Origin: Demequina sediminicola
GTDB lineage: Bacteria; Actinomycetota; Actinomycetes; Actinomycetales; Demequinaceae
Length of the DNA stretch: 64,000 nucleotides
Direction: 5' to 3'
Assembly (NCBI RefSeq): GCF_000975055.1
Contig: NZ_BBRB01000003.1
Coordinates: 62,001 to 126,000 of the forward strand
Part shown: positions 47,901 through 56,353 of the stretch, in pieces
How the letters are laid out: each line of letters opens with the position of its first letter
Position numbering within the stretch: position 1 is the first letter of the stretch
Translations under genes and position numbers: made by a program
Notes under the pieces: generated by a model
Seen by the model: the letters and a program-made list of their open reading frames with translations, nothing else
What the model was told of the DNA's origin: nothing
The model's database searches: none

Positions 47901-49129
47901 GGGGTCCCCTCGGGTTCGGGGGTCGCGGCGATGTCCTGGGCAAGCATGCCTGGATCCGCGACCCTGCCGACGACAATAATCGCTGGAGGTTTCACGGCGG
48001 TTTCTGATGCGACCTCGACGATGCTGTCGAGAGTTCCGTGAGTGACGCGCTCGCGCGCCGTCGAGCCGTTCTCGATGATGGCCACGGGGAGGCTTGCCGC
48101 ACAGCCTGCCGCGAGCGCGGCATCGACAATCCGTGGCAGCGCCGTCACTCCCATGAGAAACACGGTGGTGGCACCGGCGGCCATCGACTCCACGGCGGCC
48201 GGGTCCGCGCCAGCATGGCCTGTGGTGATGTGGACCGAGGTCGCAACCCCGCGCTGCGTCACAGGAATGTCCGCGAGCGCGGGAACAGAGATTGCCGAGG
48301 TGATGCCCGGCACGACCTCCACTGGAACGCCTGCAGCACGGCAGGCATGTACTTCTTCACCGCCGCGACCGAACACGTAGGGGTCGCCGCCTTTGAGCCG
48401 CACCACGGTGTTCCCTGCCTGCGCACGTTCAACGAGGATGCGGTTGATCTCGTGCTGCGGTACAGGGTGCCTGTCAGGCGACTTGCCCACGTTGATGACC
48501 TCAACATCGGCCGGGAGGGTGACGAGCAACTCCGTGGCACCGAGCCTGTCGGTGACCACGACATCGGCTTCCGCGAGTGCCTGGCGTCCGCGGACGGTCA
48601 TGAGCCCTGGGTCTCCCGGGCCAGACCCCACCAGAACGACGCGCCCCTCACCTGAGCGACGGCGGCGCAAGTCCACTTCACCGGCGTCGATGTGTGCCGC
48701 GACGGCGTCACGAACGGCGCGAATACGGCCCGGATCAGGCGACCCGAGGGACAACACACCGACGGCTGTCTCCCCGTGACGGCTCATGGCAGCTTGACGC
48801 GCTGTGCCTTTGGACGCGTCAGAGGCATCGATGCACCACACTCGACGTTCTTCGGCCCAGCCTGCGATCTCATCGTTCAATGCCACGTCGTCCGTCGCCG
48901 CCAACACAAACCATGCTCCGTCGAGGTCCTGAGGAACAATCCCCCGGCGCTCCACCGTGATGTCACCGTGGATAGCAAGGCGCTCGATGTCCTCACACAC
49001 CTCCGGCGCGACAACGGTCACGAGGGCACCATCGCCCACAAAACGACGTACCCGCCGTGCGGCAACGGTGCCAGCTCCAACGATCAGGACAGGGCGTCCT
49101 TTGAGTTCGAGTCCGAACAGTACGGTCAT
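47897..49129 (-). CDS. cysG: Siroheme synthase-like fusion (precorrin-2 dehydrogenase + uroporphyrinogen-III methyltransferase)
   Basis: A 410-residue two-domain protein. Residues ~1-150 form a precorrin-2 dehydrogenase (FGLELKGRPVLIVGAGTVAARRVRRFV, VLAATDDVALNDEIAGWAEERRVWCIDASD). Residues ~165-400 form the SAM-dependent methyltransferase (VVLVGSGPGDPGLMTVRGRQALAEADVVVTD, VRLKGGDPYVFGRGGEE). With SirB it gives siroheme. ATG 49129 overlaps the nirD stop by 4 bp; longer frames lie inside nirD. Confidence 0.93.
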   Translation of the reverse strand: MTVLFGLELKGRPVLIVGAGTVAARRVRRFVGDGALVTVVAPEVCEDIERLAIHGDITVERRGIVPQDLDGAWFVLAATDDVALNDEIAGWAEERRVWCIDASDASKGTARQAAMSRHGETAVGVLSLGSPDPGRIRAVRDAVAAHIDAGEVDLRRRRSGEGRVVLVGSGPGDPGLMTVRGRQALAEADVVVTDRLGATELLVTLPADVEVINVGKSPDRHPVPQHEINRILVERAQAGNTVVRLKGGDPYVFGRGGEEVHACRAAGVPVEVVPGITSAISVPALADIPVTQRGVATSVHITTGHAGADPAAVESMAAGATTVFLMGVTALPRIVDAALAAGCAASLPVAIIENGSTARERVTHGTLDSIVEVASETAVKPPAIIVVGRVADPGMLAQDIAATPEPEGTP

Positions 49130-49506
49130 TCGCCACCAGCCAGGTTGATCATCACCTGGCCATTGTCGATGCTGACCTGGTAAACCGCCAAGTCGGGTCC
49201 GCCTGCGACTGGTTCTTTGTCCATCGTCACTAAACACTTGCCAGTGAGAAGTGAGAACACCTGCTTGTAGATGGGTGAGGCGATGGTGGGTTCGTCTCCA
49301 CGGTCCCCCGTGATGCCACGACTCATGACGTTGGCGCCGGAAAACGGGCACAAGTTCTGGACAGCATGCACAGAACCGTCGTCGAGCCGGAAGATCGCGA
49401 CTTGAGTGTCGCCAACGAGGGCAGCGACGCCCAGGTCGGTGACCAAGTCATCGAGAGAACAGACAGGGACGAGGCCGTGACGGGTGCCGGGGACAGTGGC
49501 GGTCAT
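49126..49506 (-). CDS. nirD: Nitrite reductase small subunit
   Basis: A 126-residue Rieske-fold subunit. LCPFSGANVMSRGITGDRGDEPTIASPIYKQVFSLLTGKCL lacks the two His ligands of true Rieske centres, as in other assimilatory NirD proteins, so it is structural rather than a cluster carrier. Overlaps nirB and cysG by 4 bp. Confidence 0.93.
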   Translation of the reverse strand: MTATVPGTRHGLVPVCSLDDLVTDLGVAALVGDTQVAIFRLDDGSVHAVQNLCPFSGANVMSRGITGDRGDEPTIASPIYKQVFSLLTGKCLVTMDKEPVAGGPDLAVYQVSIDNGQVMINLAGGE

Positions 49507-52088
49507 GAGGGGGACTCCGTTTCTGAGGTGCTGGTTGATGAGGCGTGCACCAGTGCGGTGCGTTCCGCTGTGGTGGCGGGACGACGTTGGCCACGTTCGG
49601 TCACGTAGGCCAGCGAGGGGTCGGGCTCTTCAGGAGCGTTGACGAAGCTCGTGAACTGAGCGAGACGCTTGGGGTCGTTGAGCACGGCCTTCCACTCGTC
49701 TTCGTAGGTGTCGATGTGGTGGGTCATGTGCTCGTCGAGGTCCGCGCAGATGCCGAGGGAGTCGTTGAGGATGACGTCCTTGATGGCCTCAAGCCCGCCC
49801 TCATACTCCTCCTGCCAGGGCGCGGTGCGCTGCAGACGGTCGGCAGTGCGGATGTACAGCATGAGGTAGCGGTCGATGACCTGGAACACGGTCTCGTCGT
49901 CAACGTCTTCCACCAAGAGTTGTGCGTGCTTGGGGGTAAACCCGCCGTTGCCACCGACGTACACGTTCCAGCCCTTTTCCGTAGCGATGACGCCCACGTC
50001 CTTGCCACGAGCCTCAGCACATTCACGCGCACAGCCGGACACTCCGACCTTGAGCTTGTGGGGGCTGCGCAGACCGCGGTAACGCTCTTCGAGCGCAATC
50101 GCCATACTGGTGGAGTCTTGGACGCCGTAACGGCACCACGACGATCCCACGCACGACTTCACCGTGCGCAGCGACTTGCCGTAGGCGTGACCCGACTCCA
50201 TTCCGGCGTCGACGAGGCGCTGCCAAATGTCAGGCAGTTGCTCGAGCCGCGCACCGAAGAGGTCGATCCGCTGTCCGCCGGTGATTTTTGTGTAGAGGTC
50301 GAATTCCTTGGCAACCTCAGCGATCACCAGCAGTTTGTCTGGGGTGATTTCGCCACCGGGGATGCGTGGAACTACCGAGTAGGTGCCGTCCTTTTGCATG
50401 TTCGCCATGTAGCGGTCATTGGTGTCCTGCAGCGCGGCACGATCGTCCGAGAGGACGTGGCCGTTGTAAATCGACGCGAGGATCGATCCCACCGTGGGCT
50501 TGCAAATGTCGCAGCCGTGACCCGAACCAAAGCGCTCAATGATCTCGGTGAAGGTCGTGAGCCCTGCCACCTGGATAGCGCTGAACAGTTGCGTGCGCGA
50601 CATGGCGAAGTGCTCGCACAGTGCTTCCGAGACCTCGATACCGGACTTTTCAAGTTCGGTGTTAAGGATCTTCTTCACCAGCGGCAGGCACGAGCCACAG
50701 GCAGTTCCTGCCTTGGTGTGGGACTTGAGTTCTCCGAGATCGTGAATGCCGTCATCGTTCACTGCGCTGCGGATTGAGCCCGCGGTGACGTTGTTGCAGG
50801 AGCACACGTTGGCGGCGTCGGGCAGTTCCAGATCTGGGCGCTCGGCCTGACCTTCGGGAAGGATCCAGCTGCTCGGGTCACCTGGGAGTGCCGCTCCGAC
50901 CATGGGCCGCAAGGTCGCATACGAGGAGGCGTCGCCCACGAACATTCCGCCGAGGAGGACCGAGGCGTCGTCCGTCATCACGAGCTTCTTGTAGGAGCCG
51001 GAGAATGGGTCGGAGTACACCACTTCGAGTGCGCCGGGCGTGGTGGCGAACGCGTCACCGAAGGACGCGACGTCGACACCAAGGAGCTTGAGTTTGGTTG
51101 CGGTATCAGCGCCAAGGTAGACCTCGTCGCCACCTAGCAACCGGTGTGCGGTCACGTCAGCCATGGTGTTGCCAGGAGCAATCAGGCCGATGGACATGCC
51201 CTGATCCGATTCCGAGGCCGCGCATTCACCGACGGCCGAGATGGACGGATCCTCGGTGCGGCACGCGCTGTCCACCAGGATTCCGCCGCGCTCACCGACG
51301 GGCAGGTCCGCCTCACGTGCAAGATCGTCCCGCGGCCGAATGCCGGTGGCGAAGACGACGACATCCACCAATTGCTCGCCGCCATTGGAGAACTTCAGTG
51401 TGCCCGCGTTGCCATCGGCATCGGGTGCCACCTCGGACGTGGCCACTCCGCACTTGACTTGGACTCCGAGGCGTTGGATGAGGGACTTCAGGGCCTCACC
51501 ACCCGAGTCATCAACCTGCAGCGCCATGAGTCGATTGGCGAATTCGACGACGGTTGCTGTGGCGCCCATGCTCTGCAGTGCACCGGCGGCTTCGAGGCCC
51601 AACAGGCCGCCACCAATGACGGCACCGCGGACCGGACGGCCAACGATGGCTTGCCTAGCGCGAACCCAATCGCGAAGTTCCGCGACGTCATCGAGGGTGC
51701 GGTACATGAACACACCCGGCAGGTCGACACCGGGGACAGGTGGCGCCCAGGCGGAGGAGCCCGTGGCCAACACCAGGTGGTCATACGTGCGCTCGACATC
51801 GTTGTCGAGCGACACAGTCTGTGCCTTGCGGTCAATGCGCTGCACACGCGTGTCGCGGTGCAAAGTGACCAGCGGATCGTCCCAGAGTTCAGGTGCGCCC
51901 AGCAGGAGTTCCTCGGGGCCCGCCTTGGAGAAAAAGCTCGTCAGGGCGACCCGGTCGTAGGGGGCGTATTGCTCTTCGCCGTACACCTCGATCTCGAAGC
52001 GCCCTGCCTCATCCTGTTCGCGCAAAGACTGCACGAAGCGCTGGGCAACCATGCCCGCTCCGACGACGATCACGCGTTCCGCACCCAT
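49503..52088 (-). CDS. nirB: Nitrite reductase [NAD(P)H] large subunit, copy 1
   Basis: An 861-residue assimilatory nitrite reductase that makes ammonium. The N-terminal FAD/NAD(P)H module starts VIVVGAGMVAQRFVQSL; two BFD-like [2Fe-2S] segments have VCSCNNVTAGSIRSAV...CGSCLPLVKKIL and GCDICKPTVGSIL; the C-terminal sulfite/nitrite reductase half has SCVGSSWCRYG and GCARECAEA for the siroheme and 4Fe-4S centre. ATG 52088 follows AGGAGG. It is paired with nirD by a 4-bp overlap. A close paralogue lies immediately upstream. Confidence 0.95.
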   Translation of the reverse strand: MGAERVIVVGAGMVAQRFVQSLREQDEAGRFEIEVYGEEQYAPYDRVALTSFFSKAGPEELLLGAPELWDDPLVTLHRDTRVQRIDRKAQTVSLDNDVERTYDHLVLATGSSAWAPPVPGVDLPGVFMYRTLDDVAELRDWVRARQAIVGRPVRGAVIGGGLLGLEAAGALQSMGATATVVEFANRLMALQVDDSGGEALKSLIQRLGVQVKCGVATSEVAPDADGNAGTLKFSNGGEQLVDVVVFATGIRPRDDLAREADLPVGERGGILVDSACRTEDPSISAVGECAASESDQGMSIGLIAPGNTMADVTAHRLLGGDEVYLGADTATKLKLLGVDVASFGDAFATTPGALEVVYSDPFSGSYKKLVMTDDASVLLGGMFVGDASSYATLRPMVGAALPGDPSSWILPEGQAERPDLELPDAANVCSCNNVTAGSIRSAVNDDGIHDLGELKSHTKAGTACGSCLPLVKKILNTELEKSGIEVSEALCEHFAMSRTQLFSAIQVAGLTTFTEIIERFGSGHGCDICKPTVGSILASIYNGHVLSDDRAALQDTNDRYMANMQKDGTYSVVPRIPGGEITPDKLLVIAEVAKEFDLYTKITGGQRIDLFGARLEQLPDIWQRLVDAGMESGHAYGKSLRTVKSCVGSSWCRYGVQDSTSMAIALEERYRGLRSPHKLKVGVSGCARECAEARGKDVGVIATEKGWNVYVGGNGGFTPKHAQLLVEDVDDETVFQVIDRYLMLYIRTADRLQRTAPWQEEYEGGLEAIKDVILNDSLGICADLDEHMTHHIDTYEDEWKAVLNDPKRLAQFTSFVNAPEEPDPSLAYVTERGQRRPATTAERTALVHASSTSTSETESPS

Positions 52089-52202
52089 GGTGCGCCTCCT
52101 CCCCTGGAGTCCGCAGCATCGGCCGTCATGGCGTAGTGCGCCGCGCGGCCGTCGCGCGTTTCCAGGTGCCATAAGTCTAAAAACCGCCTGGCAGTTCAAC
52201 CC

Positions 52203-52226
52203 GTGACTTTGTCCCTACAAAGTGAC
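52203..52226. promoter_or_regulatory. Inverted repeat in the nirB-nirB gap, GlnR-like
   Basis: GTGACTTTGT (52203-52212) and ACAAAGTGAC (52217-52226) pair with one mismatch. Read on the minus strand it contains GTCAC-n6-GGGAC, with AC dinucleotides 11 bp apart, which fits the spacing of actinobacterial GlnR sites (gTnAC-n6-GaAAC). It lies 115-138 bp upstream of nirB copy 1 and could drive an internal promoter. Confidence 0.35.
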
Positions 52227-52253
52227 GTCCAGGCCGGGCCGATGCCGTCCCAG

Positions 52254-54827
52254 TCACGCTCGAACCTCCAGTTGGGCGGGGGCGATCAGCACTGCCCCGT
52301 TGGCGCGCTCCGCAGGGGTCGCAGGGCGACGTTGGCCGCGCTGTTCGACGTAAGCCAGGCTGGGATCGCCCTCGGCGGGTGCGTTCACAAAACTGGTGAA
52401 CTGGGCCAGGCGCTTGGGGTCGTTGAGAACGGCCTTCCACTCGTCCTCGTAGGTGTCGACGTGACGGGCCATGTGCTCGTCGAGGTCAGCGCAAATCCCA
52501 AGGGAGTCGTGGAGGACGACCTCGCGGATCGCATCCAACCCGCCCTCGTACTCTTCTTGCCACGGCGCGGTCCGCTGCAAACGGTCCGCGGTGCGGATGT
52601 AGAACATCAGGTAGCGGTCGATCACTTGAAACACTGTCGCGTCGTCCACGTCCTCGACCAGCAACTGCGCGTGCTTGGGGGTAAAGCCGCCGTTGCCACC
52701 CACATAGACGTTCCAGCCCTTGTCTGTGGCGATGACGCCAACGTCCTTGCCGCGCGCCTCAGCGCATTCGCGGGCACATCCAGACACGCCCAGCTTGATC
52801 TTGTGGGGGCTCCGCAGCCCCCGGTAGCGCATCTCCAGCGCGATCGCCATGCCCACGGAGTCTTGGACACCAAAGCGGCACCAGTCGGAGCCGACGCACG
52901 ACTTTACGGTGCGTAGGGACTTGCCGTAGGCGTGACCTGACTCCATCCCGGCGTCCACGAGTCGGGTCCAGATGCTGGGCAACTGATCCAAACGCGCACC
53001 GAACATATCAATACGCTGGCCACCCGTGATCTTCGTGTAGAGATCGAACTCCTTGGCGATCTCGCCGATGAGGATCAAGTGTTCGGGCTTGATTTCGCCG
53101 CCAGGGACACGAGGCACAACCGAGTACGTGCCGTCCTTCTGCATGTTCGCCATGACGCGATCGTTGGTGTCCTGCAAGGCGGCACGGTCAGCGGCGAGCA
53201 CGTGTTCGTTGTAGAGGGACGCGAGGATAGAGCCGATGGTGGGCTTGCACAGGTCGCATCCGCGTCCCGTGCCGAAGCGCTCGATGATCTCCGAGAATGT
53301 CCGGAGTTCCGCGACTTTGATGGCGTCAAAGAGTTGGGCGCGGGAGAGATCGAAGTGTTCACAGAGCGCGTTGGACACCTCGATGCCGGATTTCTCCAGT
53401 TCGGTGCCCACAAGCTTCTTGACGAGCGGCAAGCACGAGCCGCACGATGTTCCGGCCTTGGTGCAAGCCTTCACGCCGGCAAGGTCCGTGCAGCCTTCCT
53501 CGGTCACGGCGCTGCGGATGGTTCCTGCCGACACGTTGTTGCAGGAGCAGATGTTGGCCTCGTCGGGAAGTTCAACGTTCGGGCGTTCGACTGAACCTTC
53601 GGGCAGCAGCCATCCAGCTGGGTCGCCGCCGAGTTCCCCGCCCACAAGCGGCCGCAGCGACGCATATTGCGACGCGTCTCCGACGAGGATTCCACCCAAC
53701 AGCGTGCGTGCGTCATCGGTCACCACAAGCTTCTTGTAGACGCCAGCGACGGGATCCGCGTACGTCAGTTCAAGCGAGCCGGGCGTGGTGGCGAACGCGT
53801 CACCGAAGGAGGCGACATCGACTCCCAGCAACTTGAGTTTGGCGGCGGTGTCGGCGCCCGGGAACGTCGAGGTACCGCCCAGAAGGCGGTCCACCGCAAT
53901 CTCCGCCATGGTGTTTCCCGGAGCGATCAGGCCGATGCAGGCTCCCTGAATGCAGGCCACCTCACCGATCGCTGAGACGTGCGGGTCATCCGTGAGGCAC
54001 GTGTCATCGACCACGATCCCGCCACGCCCACCGATGGCGAGCCCTGATTCGCGCCCCAGCTCGTCGCGAGGTCGTACACCGGTCGCGAACACGACCACAT
54101 CCGTCAGTTGTTCACCCTTGTCCGCGAAAACGAGGCGTCCGACGCGTCCAGTCTTGTCAGGCTTGATGGCCTGCGTGGCCGTGTCGCATTTGACTGAAAC
54201 TCCCAGTTGTTCGATAAGCCGTGCCAAGGCCTGGCCGCCGCCCTCGTCGACCTGGAGATTCATCAGACGGTCAGCAAACTGGATGACCGTGGAGTGAGCG
54301 CCGAGTTCCTGCAGAGCACCCGCTGCCTCCAAGCCCAGCAGCCCACCGCCAATCACCGCACCGCGGACGGGACGGCCCAGCTCCTTGCGGCGTTCCTCGA
54401 CAAAGATCCGCAGTGCTGCGACATCGTCAATGGTCCGGTAGACGAACACGCCGGAGAGATCTGCCCCCTCGGTGGGAGGCGTCCAAGCGTACGAACCCGT
54501 CGCCATGACCAGGTGGTCGTAGGGATACACCACATCGTGCGCATCGGTGACCGTCTGTGCTTCCCGGTCGATCGAGACCACGCGAGCGTCGCGCTCAAGT
54601 GTCACCAGCGGGTCCTCCCACAGCGACGGGTCCCCCAACGCAAGGTCCTCTGGGTCGCGCCCGGTGAAGTAGGACGTCAGCGCCACGCGGTCGTACGGCG
54701 CGCGGGGCTCTTCGGCGAGCACTGTCACGGAGAAAAGGGAGTCCTCATCCCGGGCACGCAACGCTTCAACAAATCGATGCGCCACCATGCCGCCGCCAAC
54801 AACGACGATGCGAGTGGTATCCGTCAT
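52254..54827 (-). CDS. nirB: Nitrite reductase [NAD(P)H] large subunit, copy 2
   Basis: An 857-residue paralogue of the neighbouring nirB. All recognised groups are intact: IVVVGGGMVAHRFVEAL (FAD), ICSCNNVSAGTIRSAV...CGSCLPLVKKLV, GCDLCKPTIGSIL, SCVGSDWCRFG and GCARECAEA. The catalytic half is nearly identical to copy 1, while the N-terminal half differs more. No nirD accompanies it. ATG 54827 has AAGG at better spacing than ATG 54833. It follows the FAD/2Fe-2S gene by 2 bp. Confidence 0.93.
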   Translation of the reverse strand: MTDTTRIVVVGGGMVAHRFVEALRARDEDSLFSVTVLAEEPRAPYDRVALTSYFTGRDPEDLALGDPSLWEDPLVTLERDARVVSIDREAQTVTDAHDVVYPYDHLVMATGSYAWTPPTEGADLSGVFVYRTIDDVAALRIFVEERRKELGRPVRGAVIGGGLLGLEAAGALQELGAHSTVIQFADRLMNLQVDEGGGQALARLIEQLGVSVKCDTATQAIKPDKTGRVGRLVFADKGEQLTDVVVFATGVRPRDELGRESGLAIGGRGGIVVDDTCLTDDPHVSAIGEVACIQGACIGLIAPGNTMAEIAVDRLLGGTSTFPGADTAAKLKLLGVDVASFGDAFATTPGSLELTYADPVAGVYKKLVVTDDARTLLGGILVGDASQYASLRPLVGGELGGDPAGWLLPEGSVERPNVELPDEANICSCNNVSAGTIRSAVTEEGCTDLAGVKACTKAGTSCGSCLPLVKKLVGTELEKSGIEVSNALCEHFDLSRAQLFDAIKVAELRTFSEIIERFGTGRGCDLCKPTIGSILASLYNEHVLAADRAALQDTNDRVMANMQKDGTYSVVPRVPGGEIKPEHLILIGEIAKEFDLYTKITGGQRIDMFGARLDQLPSIWTRLVDAGMESGHAYGKSLRTVKSCVGSDWCRFGVQDSVGMAIALEMRYRGLRSPHKIKLGVSGCARECAEARGKDVGVIATDKGWNVYVGGNGGFTPKHAQLLVEDVDDATVFQVIDRYLMFYIRTADRLQRTAPWQEEYEGGLDAIREVVLHDSLGICADLDEHMARHVDTYEDEWKAVLNDPKRLAQFTSFVNAPAEGDPSLAYVEQRGQRRPATPAERANGAVLIAPAQLEVRA

Positions 54828-54829
54828 GA

Positions 54830-56353
54830 TCATCCTTCCCCACGTCCCGCGAGCGCGGGAACTTTGTCGCCTGACCCCGCATCAGCGGTGCAGACCTGAA
54901 TCAGTTCGCCGACCACGGAGCGGCAGTCGCCGCACCCGGTTCCAGCTCGGGTGGCGCGGGCGACGTCATCGACGCTTGCGCAGCCGTCGTGGATGGCAGC
55001 GGCGATGGCGCCCTTCGTCACGGTGTTGCAGTTGCACACGGTGTCCGCATCGTCCATGTCCGCCGGAGCTTTCGCGGTCGAGGACGTGCCCATCGACGCG
55101 AGCGGGCGAACAATGAGATGGGCCGGGTCCGCTGGCACCGGCAGCATGCGCGTGTACATCGCAGACAGCTCCGTCGCACACGCCTTGTCGCCCACGACGG
55201 TGGCCCCGACCAGGAGCCCGTGGGAGACCACCACCTCGACAAATCGGCCAACCGCAGGGTCGGAGATACGTACGGCGCGCAGGTCGCGCTCCCCGTGATC
55301 GAACTTCCCCGACAGCCCCATCGTCACAAGTTCCAACCCCGGGGCCTTCACGCGAACCACCTTGGTGAGGTCATCATCGGCCTCACGCCGAGCATCGGCG
55401 CGGCGCGAGCCATCACTGCCGCCGGAACCGTCAACAGCGCCAGCCCACGCGGCCACCACGCGGGATGCCTGATCCCAGCCTTGGGCGACCAGACCGGTGC
55501 CGCCCTCGGGTGGTTGTGCGCAGTCGCCGACCGCAAACACACGGGGGTCTGCGGGGCTCGCACAGGTCTCATCGACACAGATTCCGCGCTCACACGGCAG
55601 GCCAGCCCGGCGAGCGAGCGACGTCTCCGGCAGCGTGCCCGCACACATGACGAGCAAGTCGGTCAGTATCTGCCGGCCATCCGTGAGGCGCACCGCGTTG
55701 AGGTTGCCGCGCTTGTCCAACGCTTCAGCAATCGAGGTTTCCGTGATGACCGTGACCCCGAGTCGGTGCAGCGACCCAGACGCGATCTGCGACGCCGCAT
55801 CGCCCAGTTGGCGTTCCATCAGGCGCGCCGCGTGATGCACCAAAGTGACCGATAGCCCACGTGCCGCAAGTCCCGTCGCCACTTCAAGGCCCAAGACTCC
55901 AGCCCCGAGCACCACCGCGCGCCGCGCCTTCGGCAGTCGCTCAACAATCCCCGTGGCATCCGACAGATCCTTCAGCACGCTCACTCCAGGGATGAGTCCC
56001 CGGTCAGTCGCGATGCCGTGAATATCTGGAATGCGCGCCCGCGAACCAGTCGCAAAGACGAGCCGGTCATAGCGGTGAAGTTCGCCCGCAGAGTCCGTGA
56101 CCAGGCGCGCTTCCCGATCAACCTCGACTGCGGCGACACCTTCAAGAACACGCACGCGATCACCACTCGCGGCTGTCATGGCAAGCATCGACGGATCAGT
56201 CTTGCCCGCCACCACCGAGGACAGCAGCACCCTGTTGTAGGGCCCCGTCGCCTCACGCCCGAGCACAGTGACGCGAACGTAGGGGTCGGCAGCCACCAGG
56301 TCCTCCACGAATCGCGAGCCCACCATGCCGTGGCCGATCACAATGACATTCAT
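54830..56353 (-). CDS. NAD(P)H/FAD oxidoreductase with BFD-like [2Fe-2S] domain, probable nitrate reductase electron-transfer subunit
   Basis: A 507-residue protein related to the N-terminal half of NirB. VIVIGHGMVGSRFVEDL binds FAD, VVLGAGVLGLEVATGLAARGL binds NAD(P)H, FAVGDCAQPP is the second FAD motif. The C-terminal BFD-like domain has VCNCNTVTKGAIAAAIHDGC and GTGCGDCRSVV. It resembles NasB-type partners that feed electrons to assimilatory nitrate reductase. Overlaps that gene by 4 bp. Confidence 0.85.
   Translation of the reverse strand: MNVIVIGHGMVGSRFVEDLVAADPYVRVTVLGREATGPYNRVLLSSVVAGKTDPSMLAMTAASGDRVRVLEGVAAVEVDREARLVTDSAGELHRYDRLVFATGSRARIPDIHGIATDRGLIPGVSVLKDLSDATGIVERLPKARRAVVLGAGVLGLEVATGLAARGLSVTLVHHAARLMERQLGDAASQIASGSLHRLGVTVITETSIAEALDKRGNLNAVRLTDGRQILTDLLVMCAGTLPETSLARRAGLPCERGICVDETCASPADPRVFAVGDCAQPPEGGTGLVAQGWDQASRVVAAWAGAVDGSGGSDGSRRADARREADDDLTKVVRVKAPGLELVTMGLSGKFDHGERDLRAVRISDPAVGRFVEVVVSHGLLVGATVVGDKACATELSAMYTRMLPVPADPAHLIVRPLASMGTSSTAKAPADMDDADTVCNCNTVTKGAIAAAIHDGCASVDDVARATRAGTGCGDCRSVVGELIQVCTADAGSGDKVPALAGRGEG

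Noticed and set aside
49545..50777. A 410-codon plus-strand open frame within nirB
   Set aside because: Antisense to the conserved catalytic half of NirB; a high-GC shadow frame.
52165..52199. Terminator between the nirB copies
   Set aside because: A 5-bp stem with one wobble pair before a short T-run on the minus strand is too weak, and the flanking genes look like one functional unit.
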